Below are positions 1-7,801 of a stretch of DNA of 29,029 bases, piece after piece. The notes below the pieces were generated by a model, which had not been told where the DNA came from, made no database searches, and saw only the letters and a program-made list of their open reading frames with translations. How positions within the stretch are numbered: position 1 is the first letter of the stretch; each line of letters begins with the position of its first letter. The translations under genes were made by a program, and so were the position numbers. This stretch comes from HGM04593 sp045644465 (GTDB lineage Bacteria > Bacteroidota > Bacteroidia > Bacteroidales > Bacteroidaceae). The DNA is taken from the NCBI GenBank assembly GCA_045644465.1, contig JAZRGV010000061.1, positions 1-29,029 of the forward strand, written 5' to 3'.

Positions 1-308
1 CCTACATTGTTTGTCGCGTTTGTTAGGGCAGTACTGTTTGCCTTGTTTTTGCGATGTTTTGTTGTTTCGGACACGGCATGCCGTGTCCCTACATTGTTTG
101 TCGCGTTTGTTAGGGCAGTACTGTTTGCCTTGTTTTTGCGAGGTTTTGTTGTTTCGGACACGGCGTGCCGTGTCCCTACATTGTTTATCGCGTCTGTTAG
201 GGCAGTACTGTTTGCCTTATTTTTGCGATGTTTGTTGTTTCGGACACGGCGTGCCGTGTCCCTACATTGTTTGTCGCGTCTGTTAGGGCAGTTCTGTTTG
301 CCTTATCT
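1..308. repeat. 86-87 bp tandem repeat, about 3.5 copies, each with a 20-bp palindrome
   Basis: Units begin at 1, 88, 175 and 261, each starting CCTACATTGTTT; the last is partial and runs into the leuD stop codon. The first three units differ by a few substitutions, and the third has lost one T. Each complete unit ends in a dyad, GGACACGGCATGCCGTGTCC in unit 1, with the central A replaced by G in units 2 and 3. The units are open in two plus frames, but only because the repeat lacks stops, so I do not call a gene. The array may extend left of the window. It lies just downstream of the ilv-leu operon. Short palindromes like this resemble REP/BIME-type intergenic elements; that is inference. 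Confidence 0.9.
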
Positions 309-890
309 TGCGGTTTCAAACGATTCAATCTCTGAACGTATGCTCACAAGGAAATCGACATCGTCGTATCCGCTCATAAGGCACTCTTTTTTGTAAGGTG
401 CAATCTCGAATGATTCCTTTATATCGGTGCCGGCAATCTCTATCGTTTGGGCTGGAAGGTCGATATATAATTCCATCTTTGCATCTTGCTCTGCAGCTTT
501 GAAAATCTCAGCAAGCATCTTTTCGCTTACTACAACAGGCAAAAGTCCGTTGTTGAGTGCGTTGTTGCGGAAGATGTCGGCAAAGAAACTCGATACAACG
601 GCACGGAATCCTGCACCGTCGATAGCCCAAGCTGCGTGCTCACGGCTCGAACCGCATCCAAAGTTCTTGCCGGCAACAAGAATCTCGCCTTTATAAACAG
701 GTGAGTTCATCACAAAGTCAGCCTTTGGGTTACCCTCTTTGTCGTAACGCCAGTCGCGGAAAAGGTTTTCGCCGAAGCCTTCGCGTGTCGTTGCCTTGAG
801 GAAACGTGCAGGGATAATCTGGTCGGTATCGATATTCTCAATCGGCAGTGGAACCACCGTTGAGCGTAGTGTCGTGAATTTCTGTCTCAT
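303..890 (-). CDS. leuD: 3-isopropylmalate dehydratase small subunit
   Basis: Small subunit of isopropylmalate isomerase, which with LeuC converts 2-isopropylmalate to 3-isopropylmalate in cytoplasmic leucine synthesis. The 195-residue protein has the family's N-terminal ENIDTDQIIPARFL segment (about residues 18-31) and the substrate-loop motif NFGCGSSREHA near residue 75, where the small-subunit swivelling domain meets the LeuC active site. Its length is normal for a bacterial LeuD. The start is 20 nt downstream of the leuC stop, so co-transcription and coupled production are likely. It is the last operon gene in the window; its stop codon lies at the edge of the 86-87 bp repeat array. leuB is not present before the left edge. 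Identification is secure. Confidence 0.96.
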   Translation of the reverse strand: MRQKFTTLRSTVVPLPIENIDTDQIIPARFLKATTREGFGENLFRDWRYDKEGNPKADFVMNSPVYKGEILVAGKNFGCGSSREHAAWAIDGAGFRAVVSSFFADIFRNNALNNGLLPVVVSEKMLAEIFKAAEQDAKMELYIDLPAQTIEIAGTDIKESFEIAPYKKECLMSGYDDVDFLVSIRSEIESFETAR

Positions 891-910
891 AACTCTTTGC
901 TGTAACAGTT

Positions 911-2305
911 TTACATCATTGTGCGTGGGTCGGTGATTACACCTGTTACTGCAGCGGCTGCCGCTACCAGCGGGCCGGCAAGCAGTGTGCGTGCTTCAGG
1001 GCCTTGTCGTCCCTCAAAGTTACGGTTCGATGTTGCCACGCAATATTTTCCTGCAGGTATCTTGTCTTCATTCATGGCAAGGCATGCCGAGCATCCTGGT
1101 TGGCGAAGCTCGAATCCGGCTTCGTTCAGTATGTCGCGCAATCCCTCTTCAATGGCCATACGCTCAACCTCCTTTGAGCCTGGAACAATCCATGCTGTGA
1201 TGTTGTCGGCTTTCTTGCGTCCTTTGACAAAGTTGGCAAAGGCGCGAAGGTCCTCGATGCGGCCATTGGTGCAGCTACCCACGAATACGTAATCAACCTG
1301 TTTTCCAATCATCTTATCCCCCTCGGCAAAATTCATATAGCCAAGAGCTTTGGCATATGATGCTTTTGATGCCGGGTCCATACCTTCCGATGAGGGTATC
1401 TCGCTACTTACGGCAATTCCCATGCCGGGATTTGTTCCGTATGTAATCATTGGCTCAATATCGGCTGCGTCAAATGTTATCTCCTTGTCAAAAACGGCAT
1501 CGTCATCCGAACGTAACTTGCTCCAACGCTCTACAGCTTTTTCCCACTCTTCGCCTTTGGGTACGAACTCACGTCCACGCAAGTAGTCGAATGTTGTCTG
1601 GTCGGGGGCAATCATTCCGCCGCGTGCACCCATCTCGATACTCATGTTGCATATTGTCATACGAGCCTCCATTGAGAGCGAACGTATTGTCGAGCCAGCA
1701 AACTCTACAAAATAACCTGTGCCGCCGCCTGTGCCGAGCTTGGAGATTATATATAGTATTATATCTTTTGAACAAACTCCGGGTTTTAATTCTCCTTCAA
1801 CATTTATTCTCATGCTCTTTGGCTTCGACTGCAATATACACTGCGATGCCAATGCCATCTCCACTTCGCTTGTGCCAATACCAAAAGCTATACAGCCTAA
1901 TGCACCGTGTGTTGATGTATGGCTGTCGCCACATACTATGGTCATTCCTGGTTGGGTTAAGCCTGTCTGTGGCCCAATAACATGTATTATACCGTTACGT
2001 TCCGAGCCGATGGGGAATATCTTTATACCGTTCTCGGCGCAGTTCTTCTCGAGTGTTGCCACCTGCTGTGCCGATTGTGGTTCGGCAATGGGCAGATGTT
2101 GGTTTTTTGTTGGTATGTTATGGTCGGGGCTTGCAGTAACCTGTGACGGGCGGAACACTCCTATTCCGCGCTTACGCAATCCTGCAAAAGCCTGCGGGCT
2201 TGTCACCTCGTGGATGTATTGACGGTCGATGTAAAGTACGCACGAACCACCGTCCAATGTACGTACTGTGTGCGAATCCCAAATTTTATCAAACAGTGTA
2301 TTCAT
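911..2305 (-). CDS. leuC: 3-isopropylmalate dehydratase large subunit
   Basis: Aconitase-fold large subunit of isopropylmalate isomerase. At 464 residues it has the standard length. The three cysteines expected to bind the 4Fe-4S cluster are visible: one in SCTNGR (Cys345) and two in GCSAC (Cys405 and Cys408). Family segments CGDSHTSTHGALG and the arginine-containing SNRNFEGRQG loop are also present. It sits between leuA (22-nt gap upstream) and leuD (20-nt gap downstream), the order expected for leucine operons. No odd features were seen. Activity depends on cluster assembly and on LeuD. Identification is secure. Confidence 0.97.
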   Translation of the reverse strand: MNTLFDKIWDSHTVRTLDGGSCVLYIDRQYIHEVTSPQAFAGLRKRGIGVFRPSQVTASPDHNIPTKNQHLPIAEPQSAQQVATLEKNCAENGIKIFPIGSERNGIIHVIGPQTGLTQPGMTIVCGDSHTSTHGALGCIAFGIGTSEVEMALASQCILQSKPKSMRINVEGELKPGVCSKDIILYIISKLGTGGGTGYFVEFAGSTIRSLSMEARMTICNMSIEMGARGGMIAPDQTTFDYLRGREFVPKGEEWEKAVERWSKLRSDDDAVFDKEITFDAADIEPMITYGTNPGMGIAVSSEIPSSEGMDPASKASYAKALGYMNFAEGDKMIGKQVDYVFVGSCTNGRIEDLRAFANFVKGRKKADNITAWIVPGSKEVERMAIEEGLRDILNEAGFELRQPGCSACLAMNEDKIPAGKYCVATSNRNFEGRQGPEARTLLAGPLVAAAAAVTGVITDPRTMM

Positions 2306-2327
2306 TGTAAGAAACTGTTTAAAATTA

Positions 2328-3821
2328 TTATGCTATTTTTGATATTGCGTCGATGAACGACTCAACAGACGCTGTTACAATATCGGTGTTTGCTCCAAAG
2401 CCGTGATACATCTTTCCTTTATGCGAGATCTGCATATGTACCTTACCCAAGTCGTCGCTACCACGCGTGATAGCCTGGATAAGGAACTCTTCGATGTGTA
2501 CTCGACGCTTTGTGATGTTTTTCACTGCAGTGATGGCTGCATCTACAGGTCCATTACCGCAAGCTGTCTCTGTAAAGATGTCTCCGTCGAAACTTATCTG
2601 TACGGTGGCTGTAGGCATTGCCGACTTACCGCAGACAACCTGTAGGCCTACAAGCTGAATGCTCATACGACGATGATTGGTTGTACCAACGAGTACCTCA
2701 AGGTCGCGTGTGGTAATCATCTTTTTCTTGTCGGCAAGTTCCAGGAAACGCTGGTATATATCATCAAGTTCCTCGCCTTCGGGTGTATAACCAATTTCTG
2801 CAAGATGATGCTTGAGTGCCGCGCGTCCGCTGCGTGCAGTAAGTACGATGCTCGATTGGTCAACGCCTACATCTTCGGGGTCGATGATTTCGTATGTTTC
2901 GCGGCTCTTGAGAACACCGTCCTGGTGAATGCCCGATGAGTGTGCAAACGCGTTGCGTCCAACGATGGCTTTGTTGGCCTGCACCGGCATACGCATAAGG
3001 TTCGATACGAGTTTGCTTGTTGCGATAATCTGTTTTGAGTCAATGCCCAAATCAAAATCAAGGTTCGAGTGGCATTTGATAGCCATAACAACCTCTTCCA
3101 AAGCTGTGTTGCCGGCTCTCTCGCCAAGGCCGTTGATTGTTACCTCTACTTGGCGTGCACCATTCTGTACTGCAGCCAGGGTGTTGGCTGTAGCCATACC
3201 CAAATCGTTGTGGCAGTGTGTTGAAATTATAGCCTTGTCAATATTGGGAACATTGTTCTTTAGGTATGCAATCTTTGCTCCATATTCATTTGGCAGGCAG
3301 TAACCTGTTGTGTCAGGGATATTAACCACTGTTGCTCCGGCTGCTATTACTGCTTCTATCACACGTGCAAGATACTCTTCGTCGGAACGTCCTGCATCTT
3401 CGGCATAGAACTCCACGTCATCAACAAAACGGCGTGCATACTTCACTGCTTCAACAGCCTGTTCAATTACAGTTTCGGGTGTCATGCGAAGCTTCTCGTA
3501 TATGTGATAGGGCGATGTGCCTATACCTGTGTGTATGCGGCCTCGCTTTGCAAATTCAAGTGCTTGTGCTGCTACATCTATATCTTTTTTTACGGCGCGT
3601 GTAAGTGCGCAGATTGTTGGGTTTGTTACAGCCTTTGAAATCTCTACAACAGAGTTGAAGTCGCCGGGACTTGAAATGGGAAAGCCTGCTTCTATTATGT
3701 CCACACCCAACTTCTCGAGCTGGCGTGCAACTTCAATCTTCTCAATTGTATTGAGCTGGCAACCTGGAACCTGCTCGGCATCGCGTAGAGTGGTGTCAAA
3801 TATATATACTTTTTCGCTCAT
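2328..3821 (-). CDS. leuA: 2-isopropylmalate synthase
   Basis: Catalyses the committed step of leucine synthesis, condensing acetyl-CoA with 2-oxoisovalerate. The 497-residue protein has the DRE-TIM barrel with DTTLRDAEQVPG at residues 9-20, the metal-binding HCHNDLGMA segment near residue 200, and the NGLGERAGN loop. This is followed by a linker domain and a C-terminal allosteric domain (about residues 370-497) of the kind that binds leucine, so feedback inhibition is likely. The usual RDGEQ motif reads RDAEQ here, a conservative change. The ATG at 3821 gives the expected N-terminus. A 155-nt gap containing an inverted repeat separates it from ilvN; it otherwise continues the ilv-leu operon. 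Homocitrate or citramalate synthase is a weaker alternative, made unlikely by the neighbouring leuC and leuD. Confidence 0.95.
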   Translation of the reverse strand: MSEKVYIFDTTLRDAEQVPGCQLNTIEKIEVARQLEKLGVDIIEAGFPISSPGDFNSVVEISKAVTNPTICALTRAVKKDIDVAAQALEFAKRGRIHTGIGTSPYHIYEKLRMTPETVIEQAVEAVKYARRFVDDVEFYAEDAGRSDEEYLARVIEAVIAAGATVVNIPDTTGYCLPNEYGAKIAYLKNNVPNIDKAIISTHCHNDLGMATANTLAAVQNGARQVEVTINGLGERAGNTALEEVVMAIKCHSNLDFDLGIDSKQIIATSKLVSNLMRMPVQANKAIVGRNAFAHSSGIHQDGVLKSRETYEIIDPEDVGVDQSSIVLTARSGRAALKHHLAEIGYTPEGEELDDIYQRFLELADKKKMITTRDLEVLVGTTNHRRMSIQLVGLQVVCGKSAMPTATVQISFDGDIFTETACGNGPVDAAITAVKNITKRRVHIEEFLIQAITRGSDDLGKVHMQISHKGKMYHGFGANTDIVTASVESFIDAISKIA

Positions 3822-3875
3822 ATTATATCTATATTAAATTATGGTAATAATATAAATTTTGCTTTTAATGTATTT

Positions 3876-3946
3876 TGTCATGTTGAGCGAAGTCGAAACA
3901 TCTCAAAATTACTTTACAGAGATTCTTTACTGCGTTCATGATGACA
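3876..3946. repeat. imperfect inverted-repeat element between ilvN and leuA
   Basis: A 71-bp element with TGTCAT at one end and ATGACA at the other. The left part reads TGTTGAGCGAAGTCGAAAC and the right part is its degenerate reverse complement, with GAGATTCTTTACTGCG in the middle of the right arm. It resembles small non-coding repeats with GAGCGAAG arms often seen between Bacteroidota genes (recollection, not searched). On the minus strand it contains TAATTTTG (3911-3904), a match to the TAnnTTTG -7 box, but no TTTG at the right distance. It could therefore supply a weak internal promoter for leuA or a transcript-stabilising hairpin. Confidence 0.6.
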
Positions 3947-3976
3947 TCAATATTTAATGCTATATTGCTTCTTGAA

Positions 3977-4507
3977 TTATTGCATTGCTTTTTTTCTTTG
4001 TTCCTCAACGTGCTGCATGTATTCGTTCATAAGCTCGGTGCGTGACTTGATGATTGCTACAACTCCCGAACATACAAACTGATAGAGCCCGTAGGGCGAC
4101 AGCATTTGGTAAAGTTCGTCTATCTCTTCTTTATGACCTGTCTTTTCCAATACTATATAGTCGTCGTGGATGTCGAGAATCCTTACATTGTGGCGACGCA
4201 CCAGCTCTTCTACATTTCTGCCACGCTTCACCTTGTAAAGTGCTATCTGTTGCATTACCACCTCTGATGGGGTGTAACAAAATGCTTTAAGCACATCCAC
4301 CTTTTTTTCAATCTGTTTTACGAGGTTGGCAACTTTCTCTTCGTCGTTACGCACCAGAATGGTGTATTTGTGTACACCCTCAATGGCCGACTCCGACACA
4401 GTCAACGATTCAATGTTTACGTTGCGATGGGTAAACACTGTTGTAATCTGGCTCAACAAACCAACCTTGTTTTCCGAAAATACGGTTATAATAAATTCTT
4501 TGTTCAT
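3977..4507 (-). CDS. ilvN: acetolactate synthase small (regulatory) subunit
   Basis: Regulatory subunit of acetohydroxyacid synthase, cytoplasmic partner of IlvB. The 176-residue protein begins with an ACT domain (EFIITVFSENKVGLLSQITTVFTHRNVNIESLTVS, about residues 4-38) that normally binds valine for feedback control, followed by the C-terminal regulatory domain. The length is typical of bacterial IlvN/IlvH. The start lies 12 nt downstream of the ilvB stop, so the two subunits are almost certainly co-expressed. The C-terminus is Lys/Arg/Gln-rich, probably without functional meaning. I use ilvN rather than ilvH only by convention; the sequence alone does not distinguish isozymes. Confidence 0.94.
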   Translation of the reverse strand: MNKEFIITVFSENKVGLLSQITTVFTHRNVNIESLTVSESAIEGVHKYTILVRNDEEKVANLVKQIEKKVDVLKAFCYTPSEVVMQQIALYKVKRGRNVEELVRRHNVRILDIHDDYIVLEKTGHKEEIDELYQMLSPYGLYQFVCSGVVAIIKSRTELMNEYMQHVEEQRKKAMQ

Positions 4508-4519
4508 CTTCGTTCTGTT

Positions 4520-6256
4520 TTATTCCAAGCGGATATTTTCCAATGGCTCACCAGCCGGTACCATAGGGAATACATTCTCTTCTTTCTGTACTCTCACTTC
4601 GAGCAGGAATGCTCCTTTGGCATTGCGCATCTCTTTTACTGCATCGTCAAGTTCTTCGTGCTTATCGACATAACGATATTCCAAATGGTTTGCTTTTGCC
4701 AAAAGTTCAAAGTCGGGGTTTACAAGTTCTGTGAACGAATATCGACGGTCATAGAACAGCTCTTGCCATTGGCGCACCATGCCAAGATAACCATTGTTCA
4801 TAAGAACAATCTTAACACCCACCTGTGACTGGTATATTGTACCCAGTTCCTGCGATGTCATCTGCAAGCCGCCGTCGCCAACGAAAAGACAAACCTCGCG
4901 GTGGGGCATACCTATCTTCGCGCCAATGGCTGCCGGTAGTCCGTAACCCATTGTTCCAAGGCCACCCGAAGTGATGATGCTTCGTGAACGTTTGAAGTTA
5001 AAGTAACGCGAAGCGAACATCTGCTGCTGACCTACGTCGGTTACGATGATTGCGTCATCGAACTGTTGCGAAACGGCATCTACAACTTCGCCCATTCTCA
5101 AGTGTTCGCCACGTCGTTCAATAGCCGGCCCAATAACATCTTCTCGCTCTATGTTTGCACATACGCGGAACTCGTCAATCCATGCCGAGTGGTCGTTCTT
5201 TGTGATTTTTTTGGTGAGTAGTGGAAGTGTCTTTTTAACATCGCCCATAACAGCAACATCGGCATATATCAGTTTGTTGACTTCGGCCGGGTCTATCTCC
5301 ATATGAATGATTTTGGCATTGATACCAAAGTTCTCGGGCTTTCCTGTTGCACGCTCGTCGAAGCGCATACCTATGGCAATCAACAGGTCGCAGTCGCGGT
5401 TCTTGGTGTTTGGACCGTAGTTACCGTGCATACCCATCATACCAACAAACTGTGGATGCTCCGATGGTATGGCTGACATACCAAGCAAGGTGCTTGTTGC
5501 AGGAATTCCGCTCTTTTCAAGGAAATCCAACAGCTCCTTTTCTGCACCGCCAAGGATAACACCCTGGCCCACCAATGCCATAGGCTTGCGTGCCAGGTTG
5601 ATGAGACGTGCTGCTTCCAATATCTGGTTGTCGTCGATGTCGTTGTTTGGCATATAGCTGCGTATGAACTTCGTTGGTGTATATTCATAGTCGAGCATAC
5701 CGGTCTGCGCATCTTTTGTGATGTCAACGACAACAGGGCCCGGGCGGCCGCTTGATGCAACGTAGAATGCGCGTGCTATAGCTTCGGGGATATCTTCGGC
5801 GCGTTTTACCTGGCAGTTCCATTTTGTTATTGAGTTTGTAATCTCAATGAAGTTTATCTCCTGGAATGCATCGGTTCCCAATGTCGATGAGGCAACCTGT
5901 CCTGTTATAAGTACAATAGGTGTTGAATCGAGCATAGCATCGGCAAGTCCGCTGACGGTGTTTGTTGCACCAGGGCCCGATGTAACCATACACACACCTG
6001 TGCGGCCTGTTGCACGGGCATAACCCTCGGCTGCATGTACTGCACACTGCTCGTGGCGTACAAGGATGTGGTTAAGTTGGTCGCGGAAGTCGTATAGAGC
6101 ATCATATACCGATATGATGGCACCACCGGGATAACCGAACATTGTATCTACTCCCTCGGCAATCAAAGAACGTATCACTGCTTCAGCACCGCTGATACGT
6201 GGCAAATCCTTTGGATAAGGAGTAGTGGAGTGGTTTGATGTTTCTGTAAAAGACAT
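4520..6256 (-). CDS. ilvB: acetolactate synthase large (catalytic) subunit
   Basis: ThDP-dependent acetohydroxyacid synthase that makes 2-acetolactate or 2-aceto-2-hydroxybutyrate for valine, leucine and isoleucine. The 578-residue protein has the three-domain architecture: an N-terminal ThDP domain with the catalytic glutamate in RHEQCAVHAAEGYAR (near residue 68), a central FAD-binding-like domain, and a C-terminal pyrophosphate domain with the GDGGLQM...NNGYLGM motif near residues 480-515. It is the first structural gene of the operon. It lies just downstream of the attenuator hairpin (6318-6286), so its transcription is probably gated by the leader peptide. The start ATG (6256) follows an A/T-rich stretch with no Shine-Dalgarno sequence, typical of Bacteroidota. 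Confidence 0.96.
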   Translation of the reverse strand: MSFTETSNHSTTPYPKDLPRISGAEAVIRSLIAEGVDTMFGYPGGAIISVYDALYDFRDQLNHILVRHEQCAVHAAEGYARATGRTGVCMVTSGPGATNTVSGLADAMLDSTPIVLITGQVASSTLGTDAFQEINFIEITNSITKWNCQVKRAEDIPEAIARAFYVASSGRPGPVVVDITKDAQTGMLDYEYTPTKFIRSYMPNNDIDDNQILEAARLINLARKPMALVGQGVILGGAEKELLDFLEKSGIPATSTLLGMSAIPSEHPQFVGMMGMHGNYGPNTKNRDCDLLIAIGMRFDERATGKPENFGINAKIIHMEIDPAEVNKLIYADVAVMGDVKKTLPLLTKKITKNDHSAWIDEFRVCANIEREDVIGPAIERRGEHLRMGEVVDAVSQQFDDAIIVTDVGQQQMFASRYFNFKRSRSIITSGGLGTMGYGLPAAIGAKIGMPHREVCLFVGDGGLQMTSQELGTIYQSQVGVKIVLMNNGYLGMVRQWQELFYDRRYSFTELVNPDFELLAKANHLEYRYVDKHEELDDAVKEMRNAKGAFLLEVRVQKEENVFPMVPAGEPLENIRLE

Positions 6257-6285
6257 ATATAATATAAAATGGTTTTTTATTATTC

Positions 6286-6318
6286 AAAAAGCCTCTCTCC
6301 ACAAGGAGAAAGGCTTTT
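6286..6318 (-). terminator. attenuator terminator before ilvB
   Basis: On the minus strand the stem AAAAGCCTTTCTCC (6318-6305), loop TTGT and arm GGAGAGAGGCTTTT (6300-6287) form a strong hairpin with one internal mismatch. A five-T run overlaps the end of the 3' arm. It lies 30 nt before the ilvB start and after the leader peptide stop, so it would end transcription before the structural genes unless the antiterminator forms. Confidence 0.85.
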
Positions 6319-6391
6319 ATATATTCGTAGTCTTATATATACATACAACCTTTCTCCCGTTATCTGCGCAAGACCACGAGGTTTAGGTTGT
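6286..6391 (-). promoter_or_regulatory. ilv-leu attenuator: alternative RNA hairpins
   Basis: Four RNA segments can be read on the minus strand. Segment 1 is ACAACC inside the leader peptide gene (6391-6386). Segment 2 is GGGAGAAAGGTTGT (6358-6345). Segment 3 is CCTTTCTCC (6313-6305). Segment 4 is GGAGAGAGG (6300-6292). Segment 1 can pair with GGTTGT of segment 2 (6 bp). Segment 2 pairs perfectly with segment 3 over 9 bp (GGAGAAAGG/CCTTTCTCC), the antiterminator. Segment 3 pairs with segment 4 to form the terminator. The mutually exclusive pairs match the classical leader-peptide attenuation model: a ribosome stalled at Leu/Val/Ile codons masks segment 1, leaving 2 free to pair with 3 and letting transcription enter ilvB. 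Confidence 0.85.
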
Positions 6392-6416
6392 TAAGGATAT
6401 ATAGGCTATTGTACAT
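6360..6416 (-). CDS. ilv-leu operon leader peptide, 18 residues
   Basis: A short ORF on the minus strand encodes MYNSLYILNNLNLVVLRR followed by TAA. Five of its 18 codons are Leu (CTA, CTT, CTA, CTC, TTG), two are adjacent Val (GTG GTC) and one is Ile (ATC), precisely the end products of the operon it precedes. It starts about 25 nt after the predicted transcription start, and its 3' half contains segment 1 of the attenuator. There is no Shine-Dalgarno sequence, as usual in this phylum. The peptide itself probably has no function; translation speed through it is the sensor. This reading rests on composition, position and the downstream alternative hairpins together. Confidence 0.85.
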   Translation of the reverse strand: MYNSLYILNNLNLVVLRR

Positions 6417-6447
6417 AAATCTCTCTGTTTTCTGTTTGTTACGAACG

Positions 6448-6478
6448 CAAAAGTAATAGCATAATTATTAAAAACAAA
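6448..6478 (-). promoter_or_regulatory. promoter of the ilv-leu operon
   Basis: Minus strand: TTTG (6478-6475), a 19-nt spacer, then TACTTTTG (6455-6448). This is an exact match to the Bacteroidota primary sigma consensus TTTG-N19-TAnnTTTG. Expected transcription start is near 6441, giving a leader of about 185 nt before ilvB. Confidence 0.85.
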
Positions 6479-6587
6479 GAAAAAAATATACTTTTTTTAC
6501 GGAAAAATGAAAAATGCTTAACTTTTGAAATCAAAATTAAGGTTTTTTGATGAAAATATAAACATAATAACAGATATTCGCTGTCTA

Positions 6588-6595
6588 TATGTTTG
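6588..6595 (+). promoter_or_regulatory. possible -7 box for the 6693 gene
   Basis: TATGTTTG matches TAnnTTTG exactly. I find no TTTG about 19-21 nt upstream, so the -33 element is absent or divergent. It would give a leader of about 90 nt before the ATG at 6693. It is divergent from the ilv promoter, about 110 bp away. Confidence 0.4.
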
Positions 6596-6692
6596 GTGTT
6601 GTATGCTTTTATGAATTATATATAAATAAAAATAGGTGTCAAATGACTATTTTATAGGATTTATAACTATTTTTACAGCAGTTATATCAATT

Positions 6693-7736
6693 ATGTTAAT
6701 GGGAAATAGAGCTTTTGTGTTTCTTTTGTGCATTTTTTTGTCTGTTTTTACAAAAATAGATGCTCAAGAGCAAAAATGTGATTTTTATAGTGTTGGTTTT
6801 TATAACCTCGAAAATCTTTTTGACACTATACACGATGCGGGAAAGAATGATTATGAATTTCTTCCCGATGGCGTAAACAGATGGGGAACATTGAAATATA
6901 CCAATAAGATAAAGAATATTGCACAGGTGCTTTCCGAAATGGGAACAGATGTATCGCCTGTGGGTATGGCTGTTGTTGGTGTTTCAGAAGTTGAGAACAG
7001 CAGGGTGTTGTGCGATTTGGTGAACGACGAGTCTCTGGCCTTGCGTGGATGGAAATTTATTCACATCGAAGGTCCCGACAGTCGTGGCATCGATTGCGCT
7101 CTTTTGTATAATCCCAAACTGTTTACTCCCACAAGTAGCAAGCTTGTGCCTTATAGCTTTGAGAACAGCAGCACAGAGTATAGGACACGCGGTTTTCTTG
7201 TTGTCAGTGGTAGTATGGGTGGCGAAGCAGTGCATGTGATAGTTAATCATTGGCCGTCGCGTAATTCCAAGTCGCAGTCCCGTGAGCATGCCGGCAGTGT
7301 GGTGCGGCAGTTGAAAGATTCGTTGATGAGTGCAGTGCCCGGCTCAAAAGTGATAGTAATGGGCGATATGAATGACAACCCCGACGATGTGAGTATGAGT
7401 GTGTCGTTAGGTGCTTTGTGCGAGAAAGAGAAAGTGAAGCAAAGTTTCGACCTTTATAACCCTTGTATGAAATTGCACAAAGAGGGAAAAGGTACTCTTA
7501 AATATGAGGGCAAGTGGAATTTTTATGACCAGATTGTGCTGAGTGGTAATATGCTTAGCGACGAACGTTCTACCCTGAAGTTTTATGATGTAGAGGTGTT
7601 CTCGCGCGACTATCTTTTTCAACACAAAGGGCGTTTTAAAGGCAGTATCAAACGTACCCATGCTGCAGGAGTGTGGCTCAATGGATATAGCGACCATTTA
7701 CCGGTGATAGTACATCTGCTTAAGAAAGCGAGATAA
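6693..7736 (+). CDS. secreted endonuclease/exonuclease/phosphatase-family protein
   Basis: Member of the EEP (DNase I-like) superfamily, metal-dependent phosphodiesterases; the substrate cannot be told from sequence. Active-site blocks are complete: YNLENLFD near the mature N-terminus, SEVEN (catalytic Glu), DCALLYNP, NHWPSR, GDMNDNPDD and the terminal SDHLPVIV. I place the start at ATG 6693 (or 6699) because the next residues, MLMGNRAFVFLLCIFLSVF, form a signal peptide with cleavage likely after IDA. The frame extends upstream to a GTG at 6636, which would put about 20 residues before the signal peptide. Export means it acts in the periplasm or outside, perhaps in nucleic acid or phosphate scavenging (inference). 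It is monocistronic, transcribed away from the ilv operon. Related Bacteroidota proteins are usually annotated only as endonuclease. Confidence 0.85.
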   Translation: MLMGNRAFVFLLCIFLSVFTKIDAQEQKCDFYSVGFYNLENLFDTIHDAGKNDYEFLPDGVNRWGTLKYTNKIKNIAQVLSEMGTDVSPVGMAVVGVSEVENSRVLCDLVNDESLALRGWKFIHIEGPDSRGIDCALLYNPKLFTPTSSKLVPYSFENSSTEYRTRGFLVVSGSMGGEAVHVIVNHWPSRNSKSQSREHAGSVVRQLKDSLMSAVPGSKVIVMGDMNDNPDDVSMSVSLGALCEKEKVKQSFDLYNPCMKLHKEGKGTLKYEGKWNFYDQIVLSGNMLSDERSTLKFYDVEVFSRDYLFQHKGRFKGSIKRTHAAGVWLNGYSDHLPVIVHLLKKAR

Positions 7737-7769
7737 CCTTATTGTTATCAATTTTTTGTGTGAGTTTGT

Positions 7770-7801
7770 TTTGATTTTGTTTTTTTTTTTTTTTTTCTTT
7801 G
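7770..7801 (+). promoter_or_regulatory. probable promoter whose spacer is a 17-T tract
   Basis: TTTG (7770-7773) and TTTCTTTG (7794-7801, one mismatch to TAnnTTTG) are 20 nt apart. Most of the spacer is an uninterrupted run of 17 T (7780-7796), which also supplies the first bases of the -7 box. Directly after it is the palindrome TTGCACGCGTGCAA (7799-7812). The start codon of the downstream secreted protein is at 7860, giving a leader of about 50 nt. Confidence 0.5.

Noticed and set aside
7..396. Plus-strand ORF of 129 codons made of repeated hydrophobic segments
   Set aside because: It is a translation of the 86-87 bp repeat array and runs into the leuD coding region on the other strand; the overlapping frame at 11-286 is equally open.
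6636..6692. Upstream GTG start for the EEP-family protein
   Set aside because: It would put about 20 residues before an otherwise standard signal peptide. The ATG at 6693 gives a normal exported precursor.
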